Assembly (NCBI GenBank): GCA_948525355.1
Contig: CAOSOP010000077.1
Coordinates: 1-6,154 of the forward strand
Reading direction: 5' to 3'
DNA: 6,154 bases
Origin: an uncultured Bacilli bacterium
GTDB taxonomy: Bacteria > Bacillota_I > Bacilli_A > RFN20 > CAG-288
A program made the position numbers and the translations under genes. Below are positions 1 to 6,154 of the stretch, in pieces (position 1 is the first letter of the stretch; every line of letters starts with the position of its first letter). The notes beneath the pieces are model-generated. The model had not been told where the DNA came from, did not search any database, and saw nothing but the letters and a program-made list of their open reading frames with translations.

Positions 1-41
1 GCGGCGTCCTCAACGAGGTGGGTGGCGTTGGAGGGGGCGAG
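1..41. other. GC-rich edge segment downstream of miaA-tcdA, compositionally foreign
   Basis: Thirty of these 41 bases are G or C (73%), against roughly 30% in the rest. The change is sharp, at the run of A beside the miaA-tcdA stop. Every third base (3, 6, 9 and so on) is G or C except two, the periodic pattern of coding DNA from a high-GC genome. On the minus strand that register reads LAPSNATHLVEDA. It contains a small CCTC-GTT-GAGG stem without a T-run, so no terminator is supported. Confidence 0.5.
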
Positions 42-47
42 CAAAAA

Positions 48-1577
48 TTAAATAAGTTTTAAAAAATAACTAACCATCGCTAGCCCTGCTGCAAGAGGAA
101 CAGTCGGCATTGATGGCAAAAAACTTTCATTGTTTTTTATCGATTGCTCTATACTATATACAGAAAAAACATCATTAAACGATATATTTTTTTCTTTAAG
201 TCTTTTCTTTATAGCTTTTGCAAGTCCATCACCTGTATCACTTAAAAAACCACACCTAACTTGCGAAGAATCTTGTTTTTTTGCTGTTCCACAGCAAACA
301 ATTAATGGTATTTTGTTCTCTTTCGCATATATAATTAGCGATACTTTTGCACTAACATCATCAATGCAATCAAAAATAAAGTCGTATTTTTCATTTAATC
401 CTTTGCAGAAGTTTTCATCAACTTTTGCATCAACAGTACTCATTTTTATTAATGGATTTATTTTTTTCGCATATTCCTTTACAACATCAACTTTCTTTCT
501 ATTTAAATCATTTGAGGAGTATATTGTTTGTCTATTTAAATTACTTGGGCTTACATAGTCAAAATCAACAACTGTTAAGTCATTTATTCCTAATCTTATT
601 AGTGATTCAATAGCAGCACAACCAACGCCACCTGCACCAGCAACCAAGATTTTTTTCGATTCAATGCTATTATACTTTTCTATACTTAAAGAACTCTTTG
701 TTCTTTGCCTAAACAAAATATCATTTTCAATACTTTTAAATATGTCTTCCTTTTTCATCCAATTAATGTTTTCAAACTGATGTTTTAAAAATGTTTTCTG
801 TCTTTTAGCATATTGTCTAGTTTTAATATTAACTATAGTTTTCATATCCTCGATAGATTGTCCAAGTTCTAAACCTTCTTTTATCTGTTTATATCCTATA
901 GCTTCAAATGCTGTAGTTAAGTTTCTCTCATCTTTTATCAATTCTTTTACTTCATCGACAAATCCTTCTTCAAACATCTTTTCTGTTCGTAAATTTATAT
1001 TTTTAATATTGTCTTCTCTATCTATATCAATTGCATAAAAAACAGCAGGATAAAGAAGTCTATCATTACTTTCTGTCCTTTTATGTTCATTCATTAAATT
1101 AATTATTGCACGAGCAACTCTTTTTCGATTATTCATATGTAGTTCACTAGCAACTTCCGCATTTAAAGATTTAAGCCTTGCATATAATTCTTCATTACTT
1201 AACAAATCCAATTCTTTTTTTATAGTATCATCATTTTCTTCAGGAAACTCATAAGAAAATAACGATGCCTTTACATATAAAAATGATCCACCACAAATAA
1301 TCACATCCTGTCCTTTTTTTATTTGTTCATTTAAAATTTTTCGACATTCATCCTGATAGAGTTTAATATTAACTGGATTTTTAATTGTGTGGTCTTTAAT
1401 AAAATAAGTTTTAACTCCTTGAAGCTCTTCTTCTGTTGGTGCTGCGCTTCCTTTTTCTAATTCTTTATAGATTTGATATGCATCTGCACCTATTATTGGC
1501 ATATTAAACTTTCTTGCTAAATCAATAGCAACATTTGTCTTTCCTGAAGCTGTAGTCCCTAAAATAACGTATATCAA
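48..1577 (-). CDS. miaA: MiaA-TcdA fusion: tRNA A37 dimethylallyltransferase joined to an E1-like t6A37 cyclase (TcdA-like) domain
   Basis: This 509-residue protein is about 200 residues longer than a normal MiaA (~300-315). Residues 1-285 are MiaA, which transfers dimethylallyl from DMAPP to N6 of A37 in tRNAs reading U-starting codons. Visible motifs are the P-loop GTTASGKT (7-14), Asp32 in the DxxQxY motif (32-37), GGSFLY (96-101), NNRKRVARA (149-157), AIGYKQ (226-231) and TRQYAKRQ (253-260). Residues ~286-509 are an E1/ThiF-superfamily fold: GAGGVG nucleotide loop (314-319), Asp338 and Asp340, NRQ with Arg349, Lys362, and Asp403/Asp406. The stretches GTAKKQD (430-436), LAKAIKKRLKE (452-462) and PLAAGLAMVSYFL near the C-terminus resemble TcdA (B. 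subtilis YrvM, E. coli CsdL) more than MoeB or ThiF. No CxxC zinc pairs are seen. The start is TTG at 1577; an in-frame TAA lies at 1590-1592 and an SD-like AGAGGA sits 7 bases upstream. The start overlaps the mutL stop by 4 bases in feature coordinates, which suggests coupled translation. MiaA identity is firm. The TcdA assignment is likely, but another ThiF-family activity is possible. Confidence 0.93.
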   Translation of the reverse strand: MIYVILGTTASGKTNVAIDLARKFNMPIIGADAYQIYKELEKGSAAPTEEELQGVKTYFIKDHTIKNPVNIKLYQDECRKILNEQIKKGQDVIICGGSFLYVKASLFSYEFPEENDDTIKKELDLLSNEELYARLKSLNAEVASELHMNNRKRVARAIINLMNEHKRTESNDRLLYPAVFYAIDIDREDNIKNINLRTEKMFEEGFVDEVKELIKDERNLTTAFEAIGYKQIKEGLELGQSIEDMKTIVNIKTRQYAKRQKTFLKHQFENINWMKKEDIFKSIENDILFRQRTKSSLSIEKYNSIESKKILVAGAGGVGCAAIESLIRLGINDLTVVDFDYVSPSNLNRQTIYSSNDLNRKKVDVVKEYAKKINPLIKMSTVDAKVDENFCKGLNEKYDFIFDCIDDVSAKVSLIIYAKENKIPLIVCCGTAKKQDSSQVRCGFLSDTGDGLAKAIKKRLKEKNISFNDVFSVYSIEQSIKNNESFLPSMPTVPLAAGLAMVSYFLKLI

Positions 1578-3466
1578 AATCCAGTCCTCTTAAATAACTT
1601 TTCAATTTCAGATTTGCTTAACTTAATAATCGTTGGTCGTCCATGAGGACAATTATTAGGATTTTTGCATTCGCTTAATTGTTTTATCAATGTTTCCATC
1701 AATGGCTTAGTTAAAAACATGTTAGCTTTAATCGATGCCTTACATGCTGCTGTTGCAAAAGCGAGCCTTTTTAAGTCAACATAATTAAAATTATTCTCTT
1801 CAATAATAGAACATATTAAATCTTTTATGATTGAAGTATCCTCCTCATCTTTCAAAAACACAGGTAGAGTGTTCACCCTTAAAGTATTGTGTGAAAATCT
1901 TTCTATTTCAAATCCAAATTCTTTAAGTTTGTCAAATTTTTGGCTTTCAAAACGCAACATAACACTATTAGACACTTCAATAAAAATTGGGCTTAATGGA
2001 AAACAAACCTCAATTTCTTTTTTAGAAAACTCTGTTAATACTTTTTCAAAATTAATTCTTTCTTGTGCCGCATGTTGATCTATTAAATACATTCCATCAT
2101 CACTATCACAAACGATGTAAGTTTTAAGAATTTGACCTACAACAACTAGATCTGGAAGAGTTGTCTTTGGCTCGCTATTAAGCAAGTTAGCAAATACTTC
2201 ATCTTTATTTATTTCAGTCTTCACTTCTTCTTTCTTATAAATCGTTTCCTCACTAAAAATGCTATATGATTCAGTTTTTATATCATCATAAGAACTAATT
2301 TGCTTTATTTCTTCTGTTTTCTCTTTTTCTAAATCATCTTTTACTATTTTTTCTTCACTAGTTTGCTTTATCGGTTCAACATATTCTTTTTCAACATCAG
2401 ATAAAGTCAACTGCTCAATAACTGGTTTGACCTTCTCCAATTCGGCAGTCTTAATCTTGACTGGTGTAAAAACTGGTCTATCACCTAATAATGCATTCTT
2501 ACATAATTCTTCAACAAGTCTAGTCAAAGATTCTTCTTCCGAAAGTCTTACTTCTCTTTTTAATGGATGAACATTAACATCAACTAATGAATAATCGACA
2601 TCAATATTTAAAATAGCAAAAGGATATCTGTTCGGTGGTAGGTAATCTTTATAAGAATTTATAATGGACTGACTCACTTTATATGAATAAACTGACCTTT
2701 GATTTAAAAAGGTGACTATATGAAACCTTGAAGCATAAGAAATATTTGGTTTAGCTATAAATCCTGACACTTTATAAAAGTCATTCTCTCCTTTTACTGG
2801 AATACATGATTTAGCGATATCAAGACCGTATATTTCACTAATAGTTTCTAAAAGAACCCCTCTTCCCGAAGTTTTAAGTATTCTTTTTCCATCTATTAAA
2901 AGTTCAAAAGAAATGCTTGGATGTGATAAAGCGAGCTTTTCACATGTTTCTATAATCGCAGCATTTTCGGTATTATCAGATTTTAAATATTTTAATCTTG
3001 CTGGTGTATTGAAGAACAAATCCGTAATGGTAAAAGATGTTCCTTTCCTTGGTATTCCCTCTTTAACAATCGGATCTTTTCCTGGTTCAACATAGCATTC
3101 AATTGCTTTACTGCTAGTACCATCATAAGTCAACATATTTATATTACTGACGGCTGAAATTGATGGAAGAGCTTCTCCTCTAAAGCCGAGAGTTGTAATT
3201 CTTTTCAAATCAAAAGTAGACTTTATCTTGCTTGAGGCGTGACGTAAAAAACACAATTCTGCGTCAATTGAGTCCATGCCACAACCATCATCTTTTACTT
3301 TTATCTCTTTTCTTCCGGCCCCTTTTATCTCAACAACAATCTTCTTACTTTGGGCATCTATAGAATTCTCAACCAACTCTTTTACAACACTAGCTGGTCG
3401 ATCAACAACTTCACCGGCCGCAATTCTATTTGCAAGCTCGGCACTCATCAAATTAATTCTACTCAT
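1574..3466 (-). CDS. mutL: DNA mismatch repair protein MutL, endonuclease type
   Basis: MutL couples mismatch recognition by MutS to strand incision. From the ATG at 3466 it has 630 residues, a normal length. The N-terminal GHKL ATPase shows KELVENSIDA (29-38, with Glu30 as likely general base and Asn34 for magnesium), DDGCGM (59-64), RHASSKI (75-81), GFRGEAL (94-100) and NVHPLK (298-303). A charged, low-complexity linker covers about 340-435. The C-terminal dimerisation and nuclease domain carries the DQHA(X)2E(X)4E motif (463-474), ACKASIK (574-580) and CPHGRP (606-611), so it should be a metal-dependent nicking enzyme as in MutH-less bacteria. The ATG overlaps the mutS stop by 8 bases (ATGAGTAG). 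A GTG at 3475 would add three residues (MKK), but the ATG start matches the usual beginning of the family better. The SD is weak: a purine run AGAGAAAGAG ends 8 bases before the ATG. The usual clamp-binding Gln motif of the C-terminal domain is not evident. Confidence 0.97.
   Translation of the reverse strand: MSRINLMSAELANRIAAGEVVDRPASVVKELVENSIDAQSKKIVVEIKGAGRKEIKVKDDGCGMDSIDAELCFLRHASSKIKSTFDLKRITTLGFRGEALPSISAVSNINMLTYDGTSSKAIECYVEPGKDPIVKEGIPRKGTSFTITDLFFNTPARLKYLKSDNTENAAIIETCEKLALSHPSISFELLIDGKRILKTSGRGVLLETISEIYGLDIAKSCIPVKGENDFYKVSGFIAKPNISYASRFHIVTFLNQRSVYSYKVSQSIINSYKDYLPPNRYPFAILNIDVDYSLVDVNVHPLKREVRLSEEESLTRLVEELCKNALLGDRPVFTPVKIKTAELEKVKPVIEQLTLSDVEKEYVEPIKQTSEEKIVKDDLEKEKTEEIKQISSYDDIKTESYSIFSEETIYKKEEVKTEINKDEVFANLLNSEPKTTLPDLVVVGQILKTYIVCDSDDGMYLIDQHAAQERINFEKVLTEFSKKEIEVCFPLSPIFIEVSNSVMLRFESQKFDKLKEFGFEIERFSHNTLRVNTLPVFLKDEEDTSIIKDLICSIIEENNFNYVDLKRLAFATAACKASIKANMFLTKPLMETLIKQLSECKNPNNCPHGRPTIIKLSKSEIEKLFKRTGF
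1585..1590 (-). promoter_or_regulatory. Shine-Dalgarno site for the TTG start of miaA-tcdA
   Basis: AGAGGA on the minus strand lies inside the last codons of mutL, with 7 bases between it and the TTG at 1577-1575. It decides the start, because the frame is closed upstream by TAA at 1590-1592 and the conserved MiaA P-loop begins only six residues after this TTG. No ATG lies in frame between that stop and the P-loop. Confidence 0.7.
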
Positions 3467-6026
3467 CTTCTTCACTCTTTCTCTTCAATTCAAATAAGAA
3501 ATTCAATGCCTCAAGAGGAGAGAGTTGAAGCGGATCTAGTTTTTTTAATAACAATCTTAGTTCGTCCTTTGCTTCACTTTTTTCCTTAATTGTTTCTTTT
3601 ATTTCTGTAAAATCTTGTTTTTTATTTTCTAAAGCGCTCAATATTACTTTTGACCTCTTTATAAGTGTTTCAGGTAAATTAGCTAAAGAAGCAACATTAA
3701 TACCATATGATTTGTCCATTGGACCATCAACAACTTTATACAAGAATGTAACTTTTCCATTTTCTTCACTTACAGAAACATGAACATTCTTAATCAAATC
3801 CAAATGAGAAACCAAACTTGTTATTTCATGGTAGTGAGTTGAAAACAATGTTTTGGCGTGGACATGTTCGATAAGATATTCCAGAATGGCTTGAGCTAAA
3901 GCAATACCATCATATGTAGATGTTCCTCTTCCAATTTCATCAAATAAAATCAAGCTTTCACTAGTTGCATTTCTTAAAGCATAATTACAATCAGACATTT
4001 CAACCATGAACGTTGACTGTCCCTTTATTAAATCATCACTTGCACCAATTCTAGTAAAAATGCTATCAAACAAATATAAATTAGCCTTTTTCGCCGGAAC
4101 AAAACTTCCCATTTGTGCCATTATTACAAGCAATGCAAACTCTCTCATATAAGTTGATTTACCACCCATATTAGGACCAGTTATGATTAAAACATCTGTT
4201 TTCTCATCCATTATATAATCATTGCTTATAAAATCCTTGTTCGGTAAAACTTTTTCAATAACCGGATGACGGCCTTCAATTATTTCAATTTTTCTTTGGC
4301 TATTAAATACAGGTCTTATATAGTTTCCCTCACATGCAACTTCTGCAAGACTTACTAAGACATCGAGTTTAGCAATTGCTTTTCCTAAAAGCTGAATGCG
4401 AGAAGAATAAGAAGCGACAACTTTTCTTAATTCTTGGAATAATGTCTGCTCTAAAAGTATTCTATTTTGTTCTGCATTCAAAAGTTTGCTCTCTGCTTGC
4501 TTTAAATCTTCAGTAATAAATCTCTCCCCATTGGTAAGAGTTTGTTTTCTAATATATCCATACTCAGGTAAAATTGAAGAAAGATTGGAATTTGATATTT
4601 CAATATAGTAGCCAAAAACACGATTGTATCCAACCTTAAGGTTTTTAATACCTGTTCTAGCCTTTTCCTTTTCTTCTATATTTAAGAGCCAATCTTTTCC
4701 ATTTCCGGATATTTCAATCAATTCATCAAGTTCAGCATTATATCCTTTTTTGAATATATGACCTTCGGTAGTCGACATAGGACAATCGACATCAATTGCT
4801 TTTTCTAAAAGTTCAACTAAATCTTCAAAATTTCCTAAGTCATCATAAATCTTTTTAAAATTTGAAGAATTAACAGAATCTAAGCATGATTTAATAAAAG
4901 GTAGTGCCATCAATGACTTTTTTAATTGGAGCATCTCACGACCAGTACACGAATTAAAACCAACACGACCAATCAATCTATCTAAATCATAAATTGAGGC
5001 TAAATTATCTTTTAAATCACCTCTCACCATAAAGTTGTCTAACAAATCCTGAATTTGATTCTGCCTAGAAAGAATCTCACTTAAATCACAAGAAGGTTCC
5101 TCAATATAATTTTTTAATAACCTTGCCCCCATTGATGTAGAAGTTTTATTTAACAACCAAAATAATGATCCATAGCTATCTTGACTAGCGGATGAACGAG
5201 TTAATTCCAAATCAACTCTTGTTGAATAACTTAGTCCAAGAACTTTTTTATTCAACCTATTAATGACCGGTTGAAAGTAGTCAAGTTTTCTTTTTTGTGA
5301 TTCGACCAAATAATTATAAAGCTTAGCCACACAACTCATCTGTCTAACATCTTTAAGATAGACAAAGAAGTTTTCCATATCAATATCAATTTCATCATTG
5401 TTATTATAAGAAAAAACAACATGTAAATGTTCCTTTAAGAAATTAATAAGTCCTGCATCAAAAGAAGTACTGACAACAACTTCTTTTATTCCTAAACTAG
5501 AAAGCATAGCAAGAACCGAACGATAGTCATGATCAATATTTGTAACATACTGTTCGCCAGTAGATAAATCAGCAAAAGCTAAAATATACGAAAAGTCAAA
5601 TTCAGTTAGTGCACCAATAAAATTATTTGTATCATCCTTTAATTCCAAATTGGCTCCTGGTGAAATAATCTGTATTACATCTCTTTGAACAATATCTTTT
5701 GCTAATTTAGGATCTTCTAGTTGCTCTACAATACCAACCTTATATCCCTTATCAATAAGTTTTGAAACATAAGATAAATATGCACGATGAGGAACTCCAC
5801 ACATAGGAATCTTCTGATTATTACCTGCTGCTTTACTTGTCAAATATAATTGCAATTCTCTAGAAGCAATCTCCGCATCTTCAAAAAAAAGTTCGTAAAA
5901 ATCGCCAAGTCTAAAAAAAATCAAAACTTCAGGATGATTCTTTTTTATACTCAAATATTGCATCACCATTGGTGTATACTTTGCTTCACTAACATCGTTA
6001 TTTTTACTTTTTTCTACAGTTTTCAT
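3459..6026 (-). CDS. mutS: DNA mismatch repair protein MutS
   Basis: MutS recognises base mismatches and small loops in DNA and licenses MutL through ATP-driven sliding. The 855 residues are the normal length for MutS1. Domain I has the mismatch-wedging Phe-x-Glu in GDFYE (41-45), followed by the connector, lever and clamp domains. The ATPase domain has Walker A GPNMGGKST (617-625), the signature segment FMVEMSDCNYALRNAT, Walker B LILFDEIGRGTST with Asp696 and Glu697, and the STH switch ending at His731. The helix-turn-helix dimer motif GPMDKSYGINVASLANLP spans 768-785. The start is well bounded: the ATG at 6026 is followed by the conserved YTPMVMQYL at residue 17, and an in-frame TGA lies only 15 bases upstream (6041-6039). 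There is no Shine-Dalgarno sequence. The end of the protein keeps the family ending (PLEALNFLFEL), but I see no QLSLF-type clamp motif between it and the helix-turn-helix. It is first in an overlapping operon with mutL and miaA-tcdA. Confidence 0.98.
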   Translation of the reverse strand: MKTVEKSKNNDVSEAKYTPMVMQYLSIKKNHPEVLIFFRLGDFYELFFEDAEIASRELQLYLTSKAAGNNQKIPMCGVPHRAYLSYVSKLIDKGYKVGIVEQLEDPKLAKDIVQRDVIQIISPGANLELKDDTNNFIGALTEFDFSYILAFADLSTGEQYVTNIDHDYRSVLAMLSSLGIKEVVVSTSFDAGLINFLKEHLHVVFSYNNNDEIDIDMENFFVYLKDVRQMSCVAKLYNYLVESQKRKLDYFQPVINRLNKKVLGLSYSTRVDLELTRSSASQDSYGSLFWLLNKTSTSMGARLLKNYIEEPSCDLSEILSRQNQIQDLLDNFMVRGDLKDNLASIYDLDRLIGRVGFNSCTGREMLQLKKSLMALPFIKSCLDSVNSSNFKKIYDDLGNFEDLVELLEKAIDVDCPMSTTEGHIFKKGYNAELDELIEISGNGKDWLLNIEEKEKARTGIKNLKVGYNRVFGYYIEISNSNLSSILPEYGYIRKQTLTNGERFITEDLKQAESKLLNAEQNRILLEQTLFQELRKVVASYSSRIQLLGKAIAKLDVLVSLAEVACEGNYIRPVFNSQRKIEIIEGRHPVIEKVLPNKDFISNDYIMDEKTDVLIITGPNMGGKSTYMREFALLVIMAQMGSFVPAKKANLYLFDSIFTRIGASDDLIKGQSTFMVEMSDCNYALRNATSESLILFDEIGRGTSTYDGIALAQAILEYLIEHVHAKTLFSTHYHEITSLVSHLDLIKNVHVSVSEENGKVTFLYKVVDGPMDKSYGINVASLANLPETLIKRSKVILSALENKKQDFTEIKETIKEKSEAKDELRLLLKKLDPLQLSPLEALNFLFELKRKSEEDE

Positions 6027-6032
6027 GCAAAT

Positions 6033-6041
6033 AGTATATCA
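6033..6041 (-). promoter_or_regulatory. Extended -10 promoter of the mutS-mutL-miaA operon
   Basis: On the minus strand TGATATACT gives a TG-n extended -10 with hexamer TATACT (6038-6033, 5 of 6 to consensus). At 17-base spacing the -35 position reads TTTAAT (6061-6056), a poor match; a TTGTTT lies at 6064-6059 but at 20-base spacing. With the usual 6-base gap the start of transcription falls on 6026, the A of the mutS ATG, which would give a leaderless mRNA. A weaker alternative upstream pair is TTGTAA with TATTGT at 17-base spacing, giving a short leader, still without an SD. Confidence 0.55.
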
Positions 6042-6064
6042 GAACTAATATAAATATTAAACAA

Positions 6065-6078
6065 TATTTTTAAAAATA
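6065..6078. repeat. 14-base perfect palindrome upstream of mutS
   Basis: TATTTTTAAAAATA is its own reverse complement and lies about 25 bases upstream of the -10 box, around or above the -35 position. It could be an operator or an AT-rich UP-like element. In DNA this AT-rich it may equally be chance. Confidence 0.25.
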
Positions 6079-6086
6079 GCATATTA

Positions 6087-6099
6087 CAAAACTGTTTTG
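6087..6099. repeat. Short inverted repeat CAAAAC-T-GTTTTG
   Basis: Six-base arms flank a single central base, just beyond the AT-rich promoter segment and next to the TAA of the possible upstream reading frame. A one-base loop makes it a poor RNA hairpin, and no T-run follows on the minus strand, so it is not a convincing terminator. A protein-binding site is possible. Confidence 0.2.
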
Positions 6100-6154
6100 C
6101 TTCGCCTTTTTGCGGGCCGTTCAAGGGCCAGTTTGAGGGTTTTTGAATGGGCTT

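Larger units (their letters stand above)
6027..6154 (-). other. Region upstream of mutS: AT-rich promoter segment plus a GC-richer edge of unknown origin
   Basis: The inner half (6027-6092) is strongly AT-rich and holds the promoter. The outer 62 bases are about 50% G+C. Two minus-strand frames are open from the window edge. One runs from 6152 to a TAA at 6086-6084 and would encode a basic C-terminal tail beginning AHSKTLKLALERPAKRR; it could be the end of an upstream gene, since it stops where the AT-rich part begins. The other is open to a TGA at 6025-6023 that overlaps the mutS ATG. Neither tail is recognisable, and a few dozen codons are too short to judge. Confidence 0.35.

Noticed and set aside
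1..47. Rho-independent terminator after miaA-tcdA
   Set aside because: Only a four-base stem CCTC-GTT-GAGG is present and no T-run follows it on the minus strand.
130..558. 142-codon plus-strand open frame
   Set aside because: It lies antisense to the TcdA-like domain, whose motifs are all on the minus strand. Its translation is rich in F, S and I with no recognisable domain: a shadow of the real gene.
680..760. The MiaA-TcdA junction as a frameshift or lost stop artefact
   Set aside because: Both halves are in the same frame with no gap. Sequence before and after reads naturally (MiaA end helix into the TcdA N-terminal segment), and no SD-backed internal start exists. Read data could still overturn this.
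1827..3589. Several plus-strand open frames of 60-83 codons
   Set aside because: All are antisense to conserved parts of mutL and mutS, have no SD or family motif, and are explained by the codon usage of the true genes.
48..6026. Mycoplasma genetic code (TGA as Trp)
   Set aside because: Trp is encoded by TGG (for example in the MutS segment SLFWLLNKT), no TGA occurs inside the three frames, and mutL ends at TGA exactly where miaA begins.
5850..6053. 67-codon plus-strand open frame crossing the mutS start
   Set aside because: It is antisense to the conserved N-terminus of MutS and runs through its promoter; low-complexity F/K-rich translation, no support.
6111..6130. GGCC-GTTCAAG-GGCC inverted repeat as an upstream terminator
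   Set aside because: The stem is four bases of a self-complementary tetramer and no T-run follows in either direction; chance is sufficient.
1..6154. tRNA or rRNA genes, CRISPR arrays, insertion sequences, phage or defence genes
   Set aside because: No repeat array, tRNA cloverleaf, transposase motif or inverted terminal repeat was seen; three housekeeping genes fill nearly the whole window.

Overview
The window holds a compact, AT-rich, one-strand gene cluster: mutS, then mutL, then miaA, all read on the minus strand from about 6026 down to 48. By eye G+C is about 30%. The genes overlap by a few bases and no gene is read on the plus strand. MutL carries the metal-binding endonuclease motif of organisms without MutH, and the protein motifs look like Bacillota (Firmicutes). 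Trp is encoded by TGG, and TGA ends mutL and does not occur inside any of the three reading frames, so the standard bacterial code applies, not the Mycoplasma code. A low-GC Bacilli or Erysipelotrichia-like bacterium, possibly a small-genome gut lineage, fits best. The exact lineage cannot be fixed from this sequence.

Layout, in transcription order. From 6154 to 6027 is a flank whose outer 60 bases are richer in G+C and whose inner part is an AT-rich promoter region. An extended -10 box lies so close to the mutS ATG that the predicted transcript begins at the start codon, and no Shine-Dalgarno sequence is present. mutS (6026-3459) encodes a full-length mismatch sensor. mutL (3466-1574) overlaps it by 8 bases and encodes a full-length MutL with an intact ATPase and endonuclease. 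The third gene (1577-48) begins at a TTG that overlaps the mutL stop codon. Beyond its stop, the last 41 bases (1-41) are very GC-rich and look unlike the rest.

The most interesting feature is the third gene. Its first ~285 residues are MiaA, the tRNA A37 dimethylallyltransferase. Residues ~286-509 are a complete E1-like (ThiF superfamily) domain that most resembles TcdA, the ATP-dependent enzyme that cyclises t6A37 to ct6A37. The two halves modify the same nucleotide, position 37, on two different sets of tRNAs (those reading U-starting and A-starting codons). I know of no characterised MiaA-TcdA fusion.

MutS and MutL would act together: MutS finds the mismatch, and MutL nicks the new strand. 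The mutL-miaA pairing is an old one, seen in enterobacteria and Bacillota. The added TcdA domain, the apparent loss of recognisable sliding-clamp motifs in MutS and MutL, and the leaderless mutS start are the points that depart from the usual picture.
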